A program made the translations under genes and the position numbers. A stretch of 40,408 nucleotides of DNA from Betaproteobacteria bacterium (lineage in GTDB: Bacteria; Pseudomonadota; Gammaproteobacteria; Burkholderiales; Methylophilaceae): assembly GCA_016867975.1 (NCBI GenBank), contig VGIC01000017.1, positions 1 through 40,408 of the forward strand. The letters are read 5' to 3'. Every line of letters begins with the position of its first letter. The first letter of the stretch is position 1. Shown one piece after another: positions 1 through 7,808 of this stretch. Below the pieces are notes generated by a model, which ran no database searches, was not told the origin of the DNA, and was given only the letters and a program-made list of their open reading frames with translations.

Positions 1-1048
1 CAAAATCTCCTGAGATTGACACATCTACAGTGACACTACTATTTCTTTGCAGCCAAGCATCGATCAAGTCTTGCAAGGCCGCCTTTAGCCCAAGCTCATC
101 TAAACTGCCAGGTCTTAGCCGCTGCAATATGCCACGAACGATACCCATCATTTGCCTTGCGACAAACTCAATGGCTTTAGCACTTTCACGTGCATCAGCG
201 ATCGTTTTAGCATGTAGAATTGTCGAGGCATCAACATGAATAGCCGTTAAATGTTGACCGACTTCATCATGCAAGTCACGAGCGAGACTTTTTCTTTCAT
301 CCTCTTGCAAGCTCATCATTTGTTGAGTTAACAGATGATTACTTTTAATGCTACTTTGTAAAGCTTCTGCCATTGCGTTAAATTTACGACTAATGTCGGA
401 CAATTCAGGTAGGGGAAAACTTGGCAAACGTGAATCCAAGTTACCTTGCTCTAACTCTGACAATGCGAACAGTACACGATTGACTGGACGAAGCGCTCGC
501 CCCACCGCCCAATAAATCATCGCGTTTACCACGATAAAAAAGATGGTGGCCAACGCCAACAACCCTAGCATATCACTCCAAATTTCTGCGACCTCATAGG
601 ATGGATCAGGCGTCATCACCAACTCTCCTAACACCCGCCCATTGGCGAATATTTGCCTTTTTACTGGGGGCATCTTCTCATAAATCACATCCAGTGCTTT
701 TATAAACCACACAGGAGCAGACCGCTCATCTACTTTAGACGCAGACCGGTTACTGTCTCTAAGATTGCCTTGAGCATCAAAAAAATCTATGCGCAAATGA
801 CGCACACTCTCCAGACTCTTCAACCTAAAGATGGGGGCCTTGTTAGGGTTAACCCCGTTTAACCATGTATAGTCGGAGGTGTAATGCAAGATCTCAGCAT
901 CCAACAAATGCAATGCTAACAATGCTGTTGACTCCACCTCAGCACGCACATCATCCCGCGCACTACGAATCATCAACAATGCACCAATCAACATCACCAA
1001 TAATAGCAATGTGGTAATGATTAGGTTCAGTCTGAGCTTAAGATTCAT
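1..1048 (-). CDS. Sensor histidine kinase, MoxY/LapD-type N-terminus, NarL-family (3'-truncated by window edge)
   Basis: The gene starts at an ATG at 1048-1046 on the minus strand, with an in-frame stop just upstream, and runs off the window after 349 codons. The N-terminus has a membrane segment (about residues 7-27), a periplasmic stretch of about 120 residues, and a second membrane segment (about 160-185). A HAMP linker follows (RALRPVNRVL..., LPELSDISRKFNAM). The phosphoacceptor region is of the HisKA_3 type, with His260 in RDLHDEVGQ. This layout (periplasmic LapD/MoxY-type sensor, HAMP, HisKA_3) is that of MoxY-like kinases, which pair with NarL/LuxR-type response regulators. The ATPase domain and any partner gene lie outside the window. 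MoxY in methylotrophs is tied to methanol oxidation control, but the signal sensed here cannot be read from sequence. Kinase class is confident; the MoxY assignment is moderate. Confidence 0.85.
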   Translation of the reverse strand, partial: MNLKLRLNLIITTLLLLVMLIGALLMIRSARDDVRAEVESTALLALHLLDAEILHYTSDYTWLNGVNPNKAPIFRLKSLESVRHLRIDFFDAQGNLRDSNRSASKVDERSAPVWFIKALDVIYEKMPPVKRQIFANGRVLGELVMTPDPSYEVAEIWSDMLGLLALATIFFIVVNAMIYWAVGRALRPVNRVLFALSELEQGNLDSRLPSFPLPELSDISRKFNAMAEALQSSIKSNHLLTQQMMSLQEDERKSLARDLHDEVGQHLTAIHVDASTILHAKTIADARESAKAIEFVARQMMGIVRGILQRLRPGSLDELGLKAALQDLIDAWLQRNSSVTVDVSISGDF

Positions 1049-1124
1049 AATGAAGTGGAATTTTAATTACCGATGCATTTTAATGAGATTTTCAGAAACA
1101 GATACAGGAAAAACTCCCGAACTA

Positions 1125-1158
1125 TAAAAAAGCCATGTAGTTTTCGGCTACATGGCTT
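1125..1158 (-). terminator. Rho-independent-type hairpin, minus strand, upstream of the sensor kinase
   Basis: A perfect 11-bp stem (AAGCCATGTAG at 1130-1140 and its complement at 1148-1158) has a 7-nt loop. On the minus strand it is followed by TTTTTATAG. The stem plus U-tract is terminator-like, but no minus-strand gene lies upstream, because rpoH (+) starts at 1445. It may be an attenuator in the kinase leader or the 3' end of a small RNA. Confidence 0.6.
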
Positions 1159-1221
1159 GAAGAGGCACTCCTAGTTAACTTTGGTGATTAACTGGATGGC
1201 AGTTTAGCAAGGTTGTAGCAA

Positions 1222-1238
1222 TTACCCCTAGGGAGTAA
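1222..1238. promoter_or_regulatory. Palindrome, candidate binding site of a NarL/LuxR-type regulator
   Basis: The sequence TTACCCCTAGGGAGTAA is a perfect 16-bp palindrome (TTACCCCTAGGGGTAA type) except for one extra A. TACCCCT-like arms resemble the heptamers bound by NarL-type regulators. It sits between the divergent sensor kinase and rpoH. Assigning it to the kinase's partner regulator is inference. Confidence 0.35.
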
Positions 1239-1264
1239 TACCATTTATGACTTGGGATTTTATC

Positions 1265-1338
1265 CCGCCATACTTAAAACTTTCTAATTATTTCCAGTTA
1301 CAGTTTTATTAATAACATAACTAACCGCCATACGTAAA
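1265..1338. repeat. Two direct repeats CCGCCATAC(T/G)TAAA, 60 bp apart
   Basis: CCGCCATACTTAAA at 1265-1278 and CCGCCATACGTAAA at 1325-1338 differ at one base and are spaced exactly 60 bp, in the divergent intergenic region upstream of rpoH. They could be a pair of regulator sites or chance. No known regulator is recognised. Confidence 0.35.
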
Positions 1339-1390
1339 CAACTTTAATTGTTGAGAACAATAGGCTCTTAATTGATTGAACCTTTTTAGG

Positions 1391-1417
1391 CTAGCACTCT
1401 CAAACGGCGAGTGCTAA
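1391..1417 (+). promoter_or_regulatory. CIRCE operator (HrcA site) upstream of rpoH
   Basis: CTAGCACTC at 1391-1399, nine bases, then GAGTGCTAA at 1409-1417 matches the CIRCE consensus TTAGCACTC-N9-GAGTGCTAA at 17 of 18 positions. It lies 27 bp before the rpoH start, so HrcA bound here would repress rpoH. CIRCE is the known site of the heat-shock repressor HrcA. Confidence 0.9.
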
Positions 1418-1444
1418 AATTACGTTAAGGGGGATATGGAACTG

Positions 1445-2302
1445 ATGACTAACGCTTTAACATTACCAGCATTAACTGCAAGTGACAGCTTAGAGCAATT
1501 TACGAGGGCGATTAAAGCCTATCCTGTGCTTTCAGCAGAGGAGGAGTACTCGCTCGCCCTGAAGTTCAAAAAAGAAAACGATCTAGAGGCGGCTCGCAAG
1601 CTGATTCTTTCACATCTAAGACTGGTCGCAAGTATCGCTCGCGGCTATACCGGTTATGGCCTACCTCAGGCTGACCTGATTCAGGAAGGCAACATCGGGC
1701 TTATGAAGGCGGTAAAACGCTTTGATCCAGAGCGCGGTGTGCGTCTGGTCTCATTTGCGATGCATTGGATCAAAGCCGAGATCCACGAATACATTGTACG
1801 CAACTGGCGGATGGTCAAGATTGCCACCACAAAAGCACAACGCAAGTTATTTTTTAACCTGCGGAGCATGAAGTCTGGCATCAACACCATGCACCCAGAT
1901 GAAGTTGCCCGCATTGCAAAAGAGCTCAATGTCAAGCCAGAGGAAGTGCTGGAGATGGAGTCCAGACTAAACGGACACGAAATCTCACTTGAGGCGAATA
2001 TCGACGATGAAGGTGAGGATCATTACAGCCCTATCGCTTATTTGCAAGATGATGGGCTGACACCACCAGATGCAATAGAGATGCGGCAGGTCGAGCATCG
2101 CGAAACTACGGGGCTCGCAAGTGCGTTGCAACATCTGGATGAGCGCAGTCGCCGCGTTGTTCAAGCACGCTGGTTGCAAGAACAAGGTGGCAAGACATTG
2201 CACGAACTGGCCAACGAGTTCGGTGTTTCAGCAGAGCGAATTCGTCAGATTGAACAAAAGGCGATGCAAAAAATGAAGGTGCTACTGCTAAAAAGTCGTT
2301 GA
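1445..2302 (+). CDS. rpoH: RNA polymerase heat-shock sigma factor RpoH (sigma-32)
   Basis: This is the alternative sigma factor for heat-shock promoters. Region 2 is strongly conserved (HLRLVASIARGYTGYGLPQ; DLIQEGNIGLMKAVKRF), and the RpoH-specific box QRKLFFNLR (about residues 131-139) is intact. Region 4 ends with the helix-turn-helix GVSAERIRQIEQKAMQKM. The length of 285 aa fits the family. An ATG at 1436 would give three more residues, but the AAGGGGG ribosome site at 1427-1433 would then be only 2 nt from the start. The ATG at 1445 has normal spacing and begins MTNALTLPAL, like other RpoH proteins. A CIRCE element just upstream predicts dual heat control, through HrcA repression and RpoH's own turnover. 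A terminator follows the gene. Confidence 0.96.
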   Translation: MTNALTLPALTASDSLEQFTRAIKAYPVLSAEEEYSLALKFKKENDLEAARKLILSHLRLVASIARGYTGYGLPQADLIQEGNIGLMKAVKRFDPERGVRLVSFAMHWIKAEIHEYIVRNWRMVKIATTKAQRKLFFNLRSMKSGINTMHPDEVARIAKELNVKPEEVLEMESRLNGHEISLEANIDDEGEDHYSPIAYLQDDGLTPPDAIEMRQVEHRETTGLASALQHLDERSRRVVQARWLQEQGGKTLHELANEFGVSAERIRQIEQKAMQKMKVLLLKSR

Positions 2303-2323
2303 TTACCCTGGATGCTAATAAAT

Positions 2324-2350
2324 AAAGAGGGGCAATCAGCCTCTTTTTTT
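2324..2350 (+). terminator. Rho-independent terminator of rpoH
   Basis: A stem of AAAGAGG (2324-2330) and CCTCTTT (2340-2346) with a 9-nt loop runs into a T-tract. It begins about 20 bp after the rpoH stop. The rest of the gap to 2526 shows no other feature I can name. Confidence 0.85.
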
Positions 2351-2526
2351 ATAGCGATGCCACCGTTAATGGCTGATGTGCAATTGTAAAAGTAGCGGCG
2401 AGCATCACTGTCGGGTAGGGTTATTACAGCGCCGACAATCAACCTGTGCCAACCAAGGCAATGTGACAGATGGCGAGTCGATACCATTCTGTTATCATTT
2501 AGTCTTTACGGACAGCCCACTAATCT

Positions 2527-2895
2527 ATGAGCAATACCCCCTACCCAACCGACATCAAATTGCATCAATCTTCTCGGTTACTTGAGATTAGATTCGATAA
2601 CGATACGGAGTGTATACTGTCTTGCGAATTTTTGCGCGCTTATTCCCCTTCGGCCGAGGTGCGTGGTCACGGCCACGGACAAGAGGTGTTACAAACAGGC
2701 AAAGAAGAGGTGAATATTACAACCATTGAACCGGTCGGAAACTATGCTATCAAGCTGACTTTCTCTGATGGCCATGACACTGGGTTATACTCATGGGACT
2801 ATCTGTACTCACTGGCGCGTGATTACGATGCTTTGTGGCTGGAGTACTTAGGCAAATTATCCATGGCAGGCATTCAACGTAAGGGCGCGACATGA
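2527..2895 (+). CDS. DUF971 (gamma-butyrobetaine hydroxylase N-terminal-like) protein
   Basis: This is a 122-aa protein of the DUF971 family, whose fold also forms the N-terminal zinc-binding domain of gamma-butyrobetaine hydroxylases. Family features visible are the opening [18 protein letters not shown], the central [17 protein letters not shown], and [21 protein letters not shown]. No catalytic domain is attached. Its stop overlaps the ubiE start by 4 bp (ATGA), so the two are probably translationally coupled. The association with ubiE and ubiquinone genes is common in beta- and gammaproteobacteria, and the function is unknown. A role linked to iron-sulfur or ubiquinone metabolism is only inferred from the company it keeps. 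Confidence 0.85.
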   Translation: MSNTPYPTDIKLHQSSRLLEIRFDNDTECILSCEFLRAYSPSAEVRGHGHGQEVLQTGKEEVNITTIEPVGNYAIKLTFSDGHDTGLYSWDYLYSLARDYDALWLEYLGKLSMAGIQRKGAT

Positions 2896-3632
2896 GCGAA
2901 GAACACTCGACCCATTTTGGTTACAAAACCGTCAACGAATCAGAAAAAGCAAAAAAAGTTGCAGAGGTGTTTCATTCTGTCGCAGACAACTATGACTTAA
3001 TGAACGACGTCATGTCCGCAGGACTCCATCGTGGATGGAAGCGGTTCGCTGTCGGTGTCAGTGGCGTCAACCCCGGTGACAGAGTACTCGACATAGCGGG
3101 CGGTAGCGGAGATCTTTCTAAACTATTCGCAAAAAAAGTAGGGCGCTCCGGGCAAGTCATCTTAACGGACATCAATGCCTCGATGCTTGGCGTAGGGCGA
3201 GACCGCATGCTAGACGCCGGCCTCAGCGTTCCCGCATTACAGTGTGATGCCGAAAAACTTCCATTCCCTGATGGATACTTTGACTGTGTCATCGTGGCAT
3301 TCGGTTTACGCAACATGACCCACAAGGATCGTGCATTGGCGGAAATGCAACGCGTGCTTAAAGTGGGTGGTAGACTGCTAGTGTTGGAGTTCTCGAAAGT
3401 ATGGCAGCCATTATCCAAACTTTATGATGTCTATTCATTCAAACTACTGCCGCTGATGGGAAAACTGCTGGCCAAAGATGCAGAAAGCTATCAATACCTA
3501 GCCGAATCAATCCGCATGCACCCCGATCAGGATACATTGAAACAGATGATGATTGAAGCCGGCTTGAGTAAAGTCGATTATTACAATCTGGTCGCTGGAG
3601 TGGTCGCATTGCATAAAGGATATAAAACCTGA
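2892..3632 (+). CDS. ubiE: Ubiquinone/menaquinone biosynthesis C-methyltransferase UbiE
   Basis: This SAM-dependent methyltransferase methylates the benzoquinol ring in ubiquinone synthesis (and demethylmenaquinol where present). The 246-aa protein has the family signature [25 protein letters not shown] near residue 30, the SAM-binding motif [12 protein letters not shown], and motif [15 protein letters not shown]. The ending [12 protein letters not shown] is typical of UbiE. The start overlaps the DUF971 gene by 4 bp, and the stop overlaps ubiJ by 1 bp (TGATG), so the genes form one operon. Length and motifs are complete. Confidence 0.96.
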   Translation: MSEEHSTHFGYKTVNESEKAKKVAEVFHSVADNYDLMNDVMSAGLHRGWKRFAVGVSGVNPGDRVLDIAGGSGDLSKLFAKKVGRSGQVILTDINASMLGVGRDRMLDAGLSVPALQCDAEKLPFPDGYFDCVIVAFGLRNMTHKDRALAEMQRVLKVGGRLLVLEFSKVWQPLSKLYDVYSFKLLPLMGKLLAKDAESYQYLAESIRMHPDQDTLKQMMIEAGLSKVDYYNLVAGVVALHKGYKT

Positions 3633-4243
3633 TGCTCAAGGTCTTATCCACCCAAGTATTGCAGCACTTAATTGCGCAAAACCGCTGGGCGAATGACCTG
3701 CTACGCCCCTATGCTGGCAAAGCCGTGCAATTCCATATTGCACCACTGATTGCCACCTTAACGGTTTTAGAAAATGGCAGCTTGGCGATGGCTGGTGAAA
3801 CCGCACAGCCAGACGCGACCATCACCATCCCCCCCTCGCTACTGTTACGCCTGATCGCAAAAGACGATTCGGCTAAGCTGATGATCAAAATTGAGGGCGA
3901 CGCGGAATTAGCGTCTACCCTAGCAAAAGTTATCAACCACATGCGCTGGGATTATGAACGAGATATCAGCCAAGTCATTGGTGATGTCCCTGCCTATAAG
4001 ATTAGCGCCATTGGCAAGCACACCGTCAATGCTGCCATCGAGACTGCCGAGAATCTCGCCAGCATGCTCAGCGAGTACTGGCAGGAGGAGAATCCCCTAC
4101 TCGCAAAAAAACGCCATGTCGAACAATTGATCGCCGACGTGGACACCTTGCGTGCCGATGTTGAGCGCTTAGAAAAAAGGTTGCATAAAATCACCCTGAA
4201 GCAGCCACTCGCCCCCACCCAAACAACCTTGTTCACCGAATAG
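3632..4243 (+). CDS. ubiJ: Ubiquinone biosynthesis accessory factor UbiJ (SCP2 domain)
   Basis: This 203-aa protein has an N-terminal SCP2 sterol-carrier-like lipid-binding domain (about residues 15-115), including LENGSLAMAGE, DATITIPPSLLLRLIAKDD and KIEGDAELASTLAKVI. A C-terminal coiled coil follows (DVDTLRADVERLEKRLHK). That is the layout of UbiJ, which organises the soluble Ubi complex and binds polyisoprenoid intermediates. Its place between ubiE and ubiB, with a 1-bp overlap to ubiE, supports the assignment. Overall sequence conservation in this family is low, so the call rests on domain order and context. Confidence 0.9.
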   Translation: MLKVLSTQVLQHLIAQNRWANDLLRPYAGKAVQFHIAPLIATLTVLENGSLAMAGETAQPDATITIPPSLLLRLIAKDDSAKLMIKIEGDAELASTLAKVINHMRWDYERDISQVIGDVPAYKISAIGKHTVNAAIETAENLASMLSEYWQEENPLLAKKRHVEQLIADVDTLRADVERLEKRLHKITLKQPLAPTQTTLFTE

Positions 4244-4249
4244 TCTATC

Positions 4250-5809
4250 ATGCGTTTCTTGAGGCCTTTTTACATCCTATTTATCATTGTTCGGTTCAGG
4301 TTGGATGAGTTCATCCTGCATCATACTGGCTTAAGACCATTACAATCGTTTCTCAATGGCCTGTTATTCTGGCGTAAAAAAGAGATATCCCGTGGAGAAC
4401 GTCTAAGATTGGCGCTGGAGACGCTAGGTCCAATCTTTGTAAAATTCGGACAGATGCTCTCTACCCGGCGCGATTTGATTCCGCTCGACATCGCGAATGA
4501 ACTCTCAAAACTGCAAGATCAAGTACCACCGTTTGCCTTCCCCGAAGTCGAGCAGATTATTACCCGCGCATTCAACCAGCCCATTTCTGTACTATTTTCT
4601 CAATTTGACACAACGCCGGCAGCCAGCGCATCCGTAGCTCAAGTGCATTTCGCACACCTGCCAGACGGGAAGCCAGTCGCGGTCAAGGTATTACGCCCCG
4701 GCATCGAAACCGTTATTGCACACGACTTGCACCTGATGGACGCTATCGCATGGTTAGTACAATCCATCTCAAAAGAAGCGAGGCGCCTCAAGCCCAGAGA
4801 GCTGGTCGCAGAGTTTGCCCGTCACACTGAAAGCGAGCTGGATCTAACGCTAGAGGCCGCCAACTGTAGCTTATTGGGGCGGAATTTTTCTGACAAAACC
4901 ATGCTCATCGTGCCGGAAGTACATTGGGACTGGTGCCGAAAAGAAGTAATGGTGATGCAGCGTATGCATGGCACACCCATCAGCCAGCGCGACATGCTGA
5001 TTGAAAAAGGTGTCGACATGCCGAGACTGGCGCGAGATGGCGTTGAGATATTCTTCACCCAAGTATTTCGTGATGGTTTCTTTCATGCCGACATGCACCC
5101 TGGTAATATACAAGTCGCCACCGAAGGCAATGACCTAGGCAAGTACATCGCACTAGACTTTGGCATCATGGGAACGCTAAGCGACAAGGATAAATATTAT
5201 TTAGCCCGTAATTTTCTCGCTTTCTTTAATCAAGACTACCGTGATGTTGCTCAAGCCCACATCGATTCTGGCTGGGTTCCTGCTGACACCAAGCGTGAAG
5301 ACTTGGAAAATGCAGTGCGCGCTATCTGCGAACCCATTTTTAACAAGCCGCTCAAGGACATCTCTTTTGCCCGCACCCTGCTGAGCCTATTCCAAATGGC
5401 GCGCCGTTTTGGTGTGATCATTCAGCCACAACTGATTATGCTACAAAAGACCCTACTCAATATTGAAGGGCTGGGGCGCGAACTAGACCCTAATCTGGAC
5501 TTATGGAAAAGTGCTCAGCCCTTTTTAAGTCGATGGATGAGCGAACAGGTCGGCTGGCGCTCCATCATCAAAACAGTCAAAAATGAACTGCCTAAAATTC
5601 CTCACCTGGTACCTCAGCTACCTAGGTTGGTACATGAGTTCTTATCGCAACAGACTCGTAATGAATCCCCCCAAGCACTGCAAGCACACATCGATACGCT
5701 GATCAAAGCGCAACAACAACAAAACCGCTGGATAAAACGATTAATCTTTGCCATGATTTCGCTTGTCGCGATAGAAATCGCACTTACTATTGGTATTCAT
5801 TTACGCTAA
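4250..5809 (+). CDS. ubiB: Ubiquinone biosynthesis protein UbiB (atypical ADCK-type kinase/ATPase)
   Basis: UbiB is an atypical protein-kinase-like ATPase needed for ubiquinone synthesis at the inner membrane. The 519-aa protein shows the family's KxGQ motif (KFGQMLSTRRDLIP), the Ala-rich nucleotide loop ASASVAQVHFA, the lysine in PVAVKVLRPG, and FFHADMHPGNI in the catalytic loop. LDFGIMG is the DFG-type metal site. The C-terminus holds a hydrophobic membrane segment (LIFAMISLVAIEIALTIGI). It begins 6 bp after ubiJ and belongs to the same operon. Length and all key motifs are complete. Confidence 0.96.
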   Translation: MRFLRPFYILFIIVRFRLDEFILHHTGLRPLQSFLNGLLFWRKKEISRGERLRLALETLGPIFVKFGQMLSTRRDLIPLDIANELSKLQDQVPPFAFPEVEQIITRAFNQPISVLFSQFDTTPAASASVAQVHFAHLPDGKPVAVKVLRPGIETVIAHDLHLMDAIAWLVQSISKEARRLKPRELVAEFARHTESELDLTLEAANCSLLGRNFSDKTMLIVPEVHWDWCRKEVMVMQRMHGTPISQRDMLIEKGVDMPRLARDGVEIFFTQVFRDGFFHADMHPGNIQVATEGNDLGKYIALDFGIMGTLSDKDKYYLARNFLAFFNQDYRDVAQAHIDSGWVPADTKREDLENAVRAICEPIFNKPLKDISFARTLLSLFQMARRFGVIIQPQLIMLQKTLLNIEGLGRELDPNLDLWKSAQPFLSRWMSEQVGWRSIIKTVKNELPKIPHLVPQLPRLVHEFLSQQTRNESPQALQAHIDTLIKAQQQQNRWIKRLIFAMISLVAIEIALTIGIHLR

Positions 5810-5829
5810 CCCCATTAAAAGGAGCTCTC

Positions 5830-6276
5830 ATGAAATCAAAACGATCTTTCTTTCCCATCCTGTTATTACTGACCCTATCACAAGCAGCCTTCGCAGAAAC
5901 GGCTACCCCTGCGGGCCTTTGGAGAACTATTGATGACAACTCAGGGAAACCACGCTCACTGGTAAGGATTACCGAGCACAATGGCGAATACAGCGCTGTC
6001 ATTGAAAAAGGCTTGCTGGCAACAGACACAGGAGATGCTGTGTGTGACAAATGTACAGATGCCCGCAAAGGAAAACGTATCATCGGCATGACCATTGTTG
6101 AGGGCATTAAGTTCAAAGAGGGCAACTACGAAGGCGGTGAGATTCTAGATCCTGAAAATGGCAAGACCTACCGTTGTAAAATGAAACTAGACGAAACAGG
6201 CAACAAACTTGAAGTGCGCGGCTATATTGGCATCTCATTAATTGGCCGCTCGCAATTCTGGACCCGTGAAGAGTAA
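5830..6276 (+). CDS. Secreted DUF2147 family protein
   Basis: This 148-aa protein has a clear signal peptide (KSKRSFFPILLLLTLSQAAFA, residues 2-22, cleaved after AFA). The mature part is a DUF2147 domain with the usual GLWRTIDDNSGKPRSLVRI opening, a CDKCTDARKGKRIIGM stretch and an ending of GYIGISLIGRSQFWTR. The family is a small periplasmic or extracellular beta-barrel-like fold without known function. A good ribosome site (AAAAGGAG) precedes the ATG. It lies 20 bp after ubiB and 28 bp before the symporter, so all may be co-transcribed. Two cysteines (CDKC) and a third (YRCK) are present. Confidence 0.85.
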   Translation: MKSKRSFFPILLLLTLSQAAFAETATPAGLWRTIDDNSGKPRSLVRITEHNGEYSAVIEKGLLATDTGDAVCDKCTDARKGKRIIGMTIVEGIKFKEGNYEGGEILDPENGKTYRCKMKLDETGNKLEVRGYIGISLIGRSQFWTREE

Positions 6277-6304
6277 AACGAAGCCATCGTAAGGAGCCCT
6301 CACC

Positions 6305-7774
6305 ATGTTACTTTGGTTCGTGATTGCTTATTTAATGATATCCATCAGCATAGGACTCATTGCGGCCACGCGCGTAAAAAACACCAAAGATTATGCGGTT
6401 GCAGGGCGTCATCTACCACTGCCCATTGTCATGGCCACCGTCTTCGCCACCTGGTTTGGTGCAGAAGCCATTTTTGGGGTATCTGCAACATTTGTCACAG
6501 AAGGGCTGAACGGTGTAGCAGCAGACCCGTTCGGCTCCAGCATGTGCCTGATCATCGCCGGATTCTTCTTCTCTACGCAACTCTACAAACTCAACATCAT
6601 TACATTGGGTGATTTTTACCGCATGCGCTACAACCGCACCGTGGAGGTGCTCACCACCATCGCCATTGTCATTTCTTATCTAGGCTGGGTCGCCGCGCAA
6701 ATCAAGGCGCTTGGACTGATCTTCAACATTATCACCGATGGTGCCGTGAGTGAGGAAGCCGGCATGATTCTGGGCACCGCCATCGTGCTAACCTACACCA
6801 CGTTCGGCGGCATGCTATCAGTGGCCGTGTTGGATTTCGTGCAGATGATTGTGGTGATTGGTGGCTTGCTTTATATCGGTAGCATCGTATCCGGCCTAAC
6901 TGGTGGCGTGACCACGGTGATCGAACACGCTAACCATGCGGGAAAACTGGACTTCTTTCCCCAAGGGGCTGATATCTGGGTATGGGTCACTTTCCTCGGA
7001 GGGTGGATGACCATGATGCTAGGCTCGATTCCCCAACAGGATGTCTTCCAGCGCATCACCTCGGCTAAGAGCGCCAAAATTGCACTATGGGGTTCTATTC
7101 TGGGGGCTTCTGTTTATTTCTGCTTCACTTTTGTCCCTATGTTTATTGCCTACGCGGCCACGCTGATCGACCCGGCATACTACGGTGCACTGGTGGTTTC
7201 TGACTCACAAAGAGTACTCCCCTCCTTGGTGTTGCAGCACACACCACTCTTTGCGCAAGCCATCTTTTTCGGGGCAGTACTCTCTGCCATTATGAGTTGC
7301 TCATCGGCTACGCTTTTAGCCCCTTCAATCTCATTTGCAGAAAATATCGTCAAAGGCTACATGCCCCATCTGAGCGACAAAGGCTTTTTAAAAGTCATGC
7401 GAATATCGCTTATCGGTTTCGGGCTCTGCGTCTTGTTCTATGCGCTCAACTCCGAACGCTCGATTTTTGGCATGGTAGAGTCTGCTTATAAAATCACACT
7501 GGCCGGCGCCTTTGTGCCATTAGTGTTTGGTGCATTCTGGAAACGCGCAACCTCGCAGGGCGCTCTGGCCGCCATCATCGGCGGCATCAGCGCATGGGTG
7601 CTGATTGAAGTGCTGATTGGTGAAAGCAGTCTGATTCCACCCCAATTGATCGGCTTGGCTGTGAGTATTGTGGCCATGATTTTAGGCTCACTGTTGCCAC
7701 AAAAAATCGGCGGTAACCCGCCAAGCCCCCCCGGATATCTGCATGAGCATGCGGCAAGGCCACACCAACACTGA
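6305..7774 (+). CDS. Sodium:solute symporter (SSS family, TC 2.A.21)
   Basis: This is a 489-aa inner-membrane transporter with about 13 hydrophobic segments. SSS-family features include the N-terminal NTKDYAVAGRHLPL, the conserved WFGAEAIFGVSATFV, FYRMRYNRTVEV after TM2, and YTTFGGMLSVAVLDFVQM. AILSAIMSCSSATLLAPS is the family signature (as FFGAVLSAIMSCSSATL). The substrate cannot be read from sequence; relatives carry proline, pantothenate, acetate and other organic solutes. The start has a strong ribosome site (AAGGAG). The His-rich tail (HEHAARPHQH) is unusual but short. Confidence 0.88.
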   Translation: MLLWFVIAYLMISISIGLIAATRVKNTKDYAVAGRHLPLPIVMATVFATWFGAEAIFGVSATFVTEGLNGVAADPFGSSMCLIIAGFFFSTQLYKLNIITLGDFYRMRYNRTVEVLTTIAIVISYLGWVAAQIKALGLIFNIITDGAVSEEAGMILGTAIVLTYTTFGGMLSVAVLDFVQMIVVIGGLLYIGSIVSGLTGGVTTVIEHANHAGKLDFFPQGADIWVWVTFLGGWMTMMLGSIPQQDVFQRITSAKSAKIALWGSILGASVYFCFTFVPMFIAYAATLIDPAYYGALVVSDSQRVLPSLVLQHTPLFAQAIFFGAVLSAIMSCSSATLLAPSISFAENIVKGYMPHLSDKGFLKVMRISLIGFGLCVLFYALNSERSIFGMVESAYKITLAGAFVPLVFGAFWKRATSQGALAAIIGGISAWVLIEVLIGESSLIPPQLIGLAVSIVAMILGSLLPQKIGGNPPSPPGYLHEHAARPHQH

Positions 7775-7808
7775 TCATTAATTCAGCCTCATACCACTGG
7801 GGTTGCCT

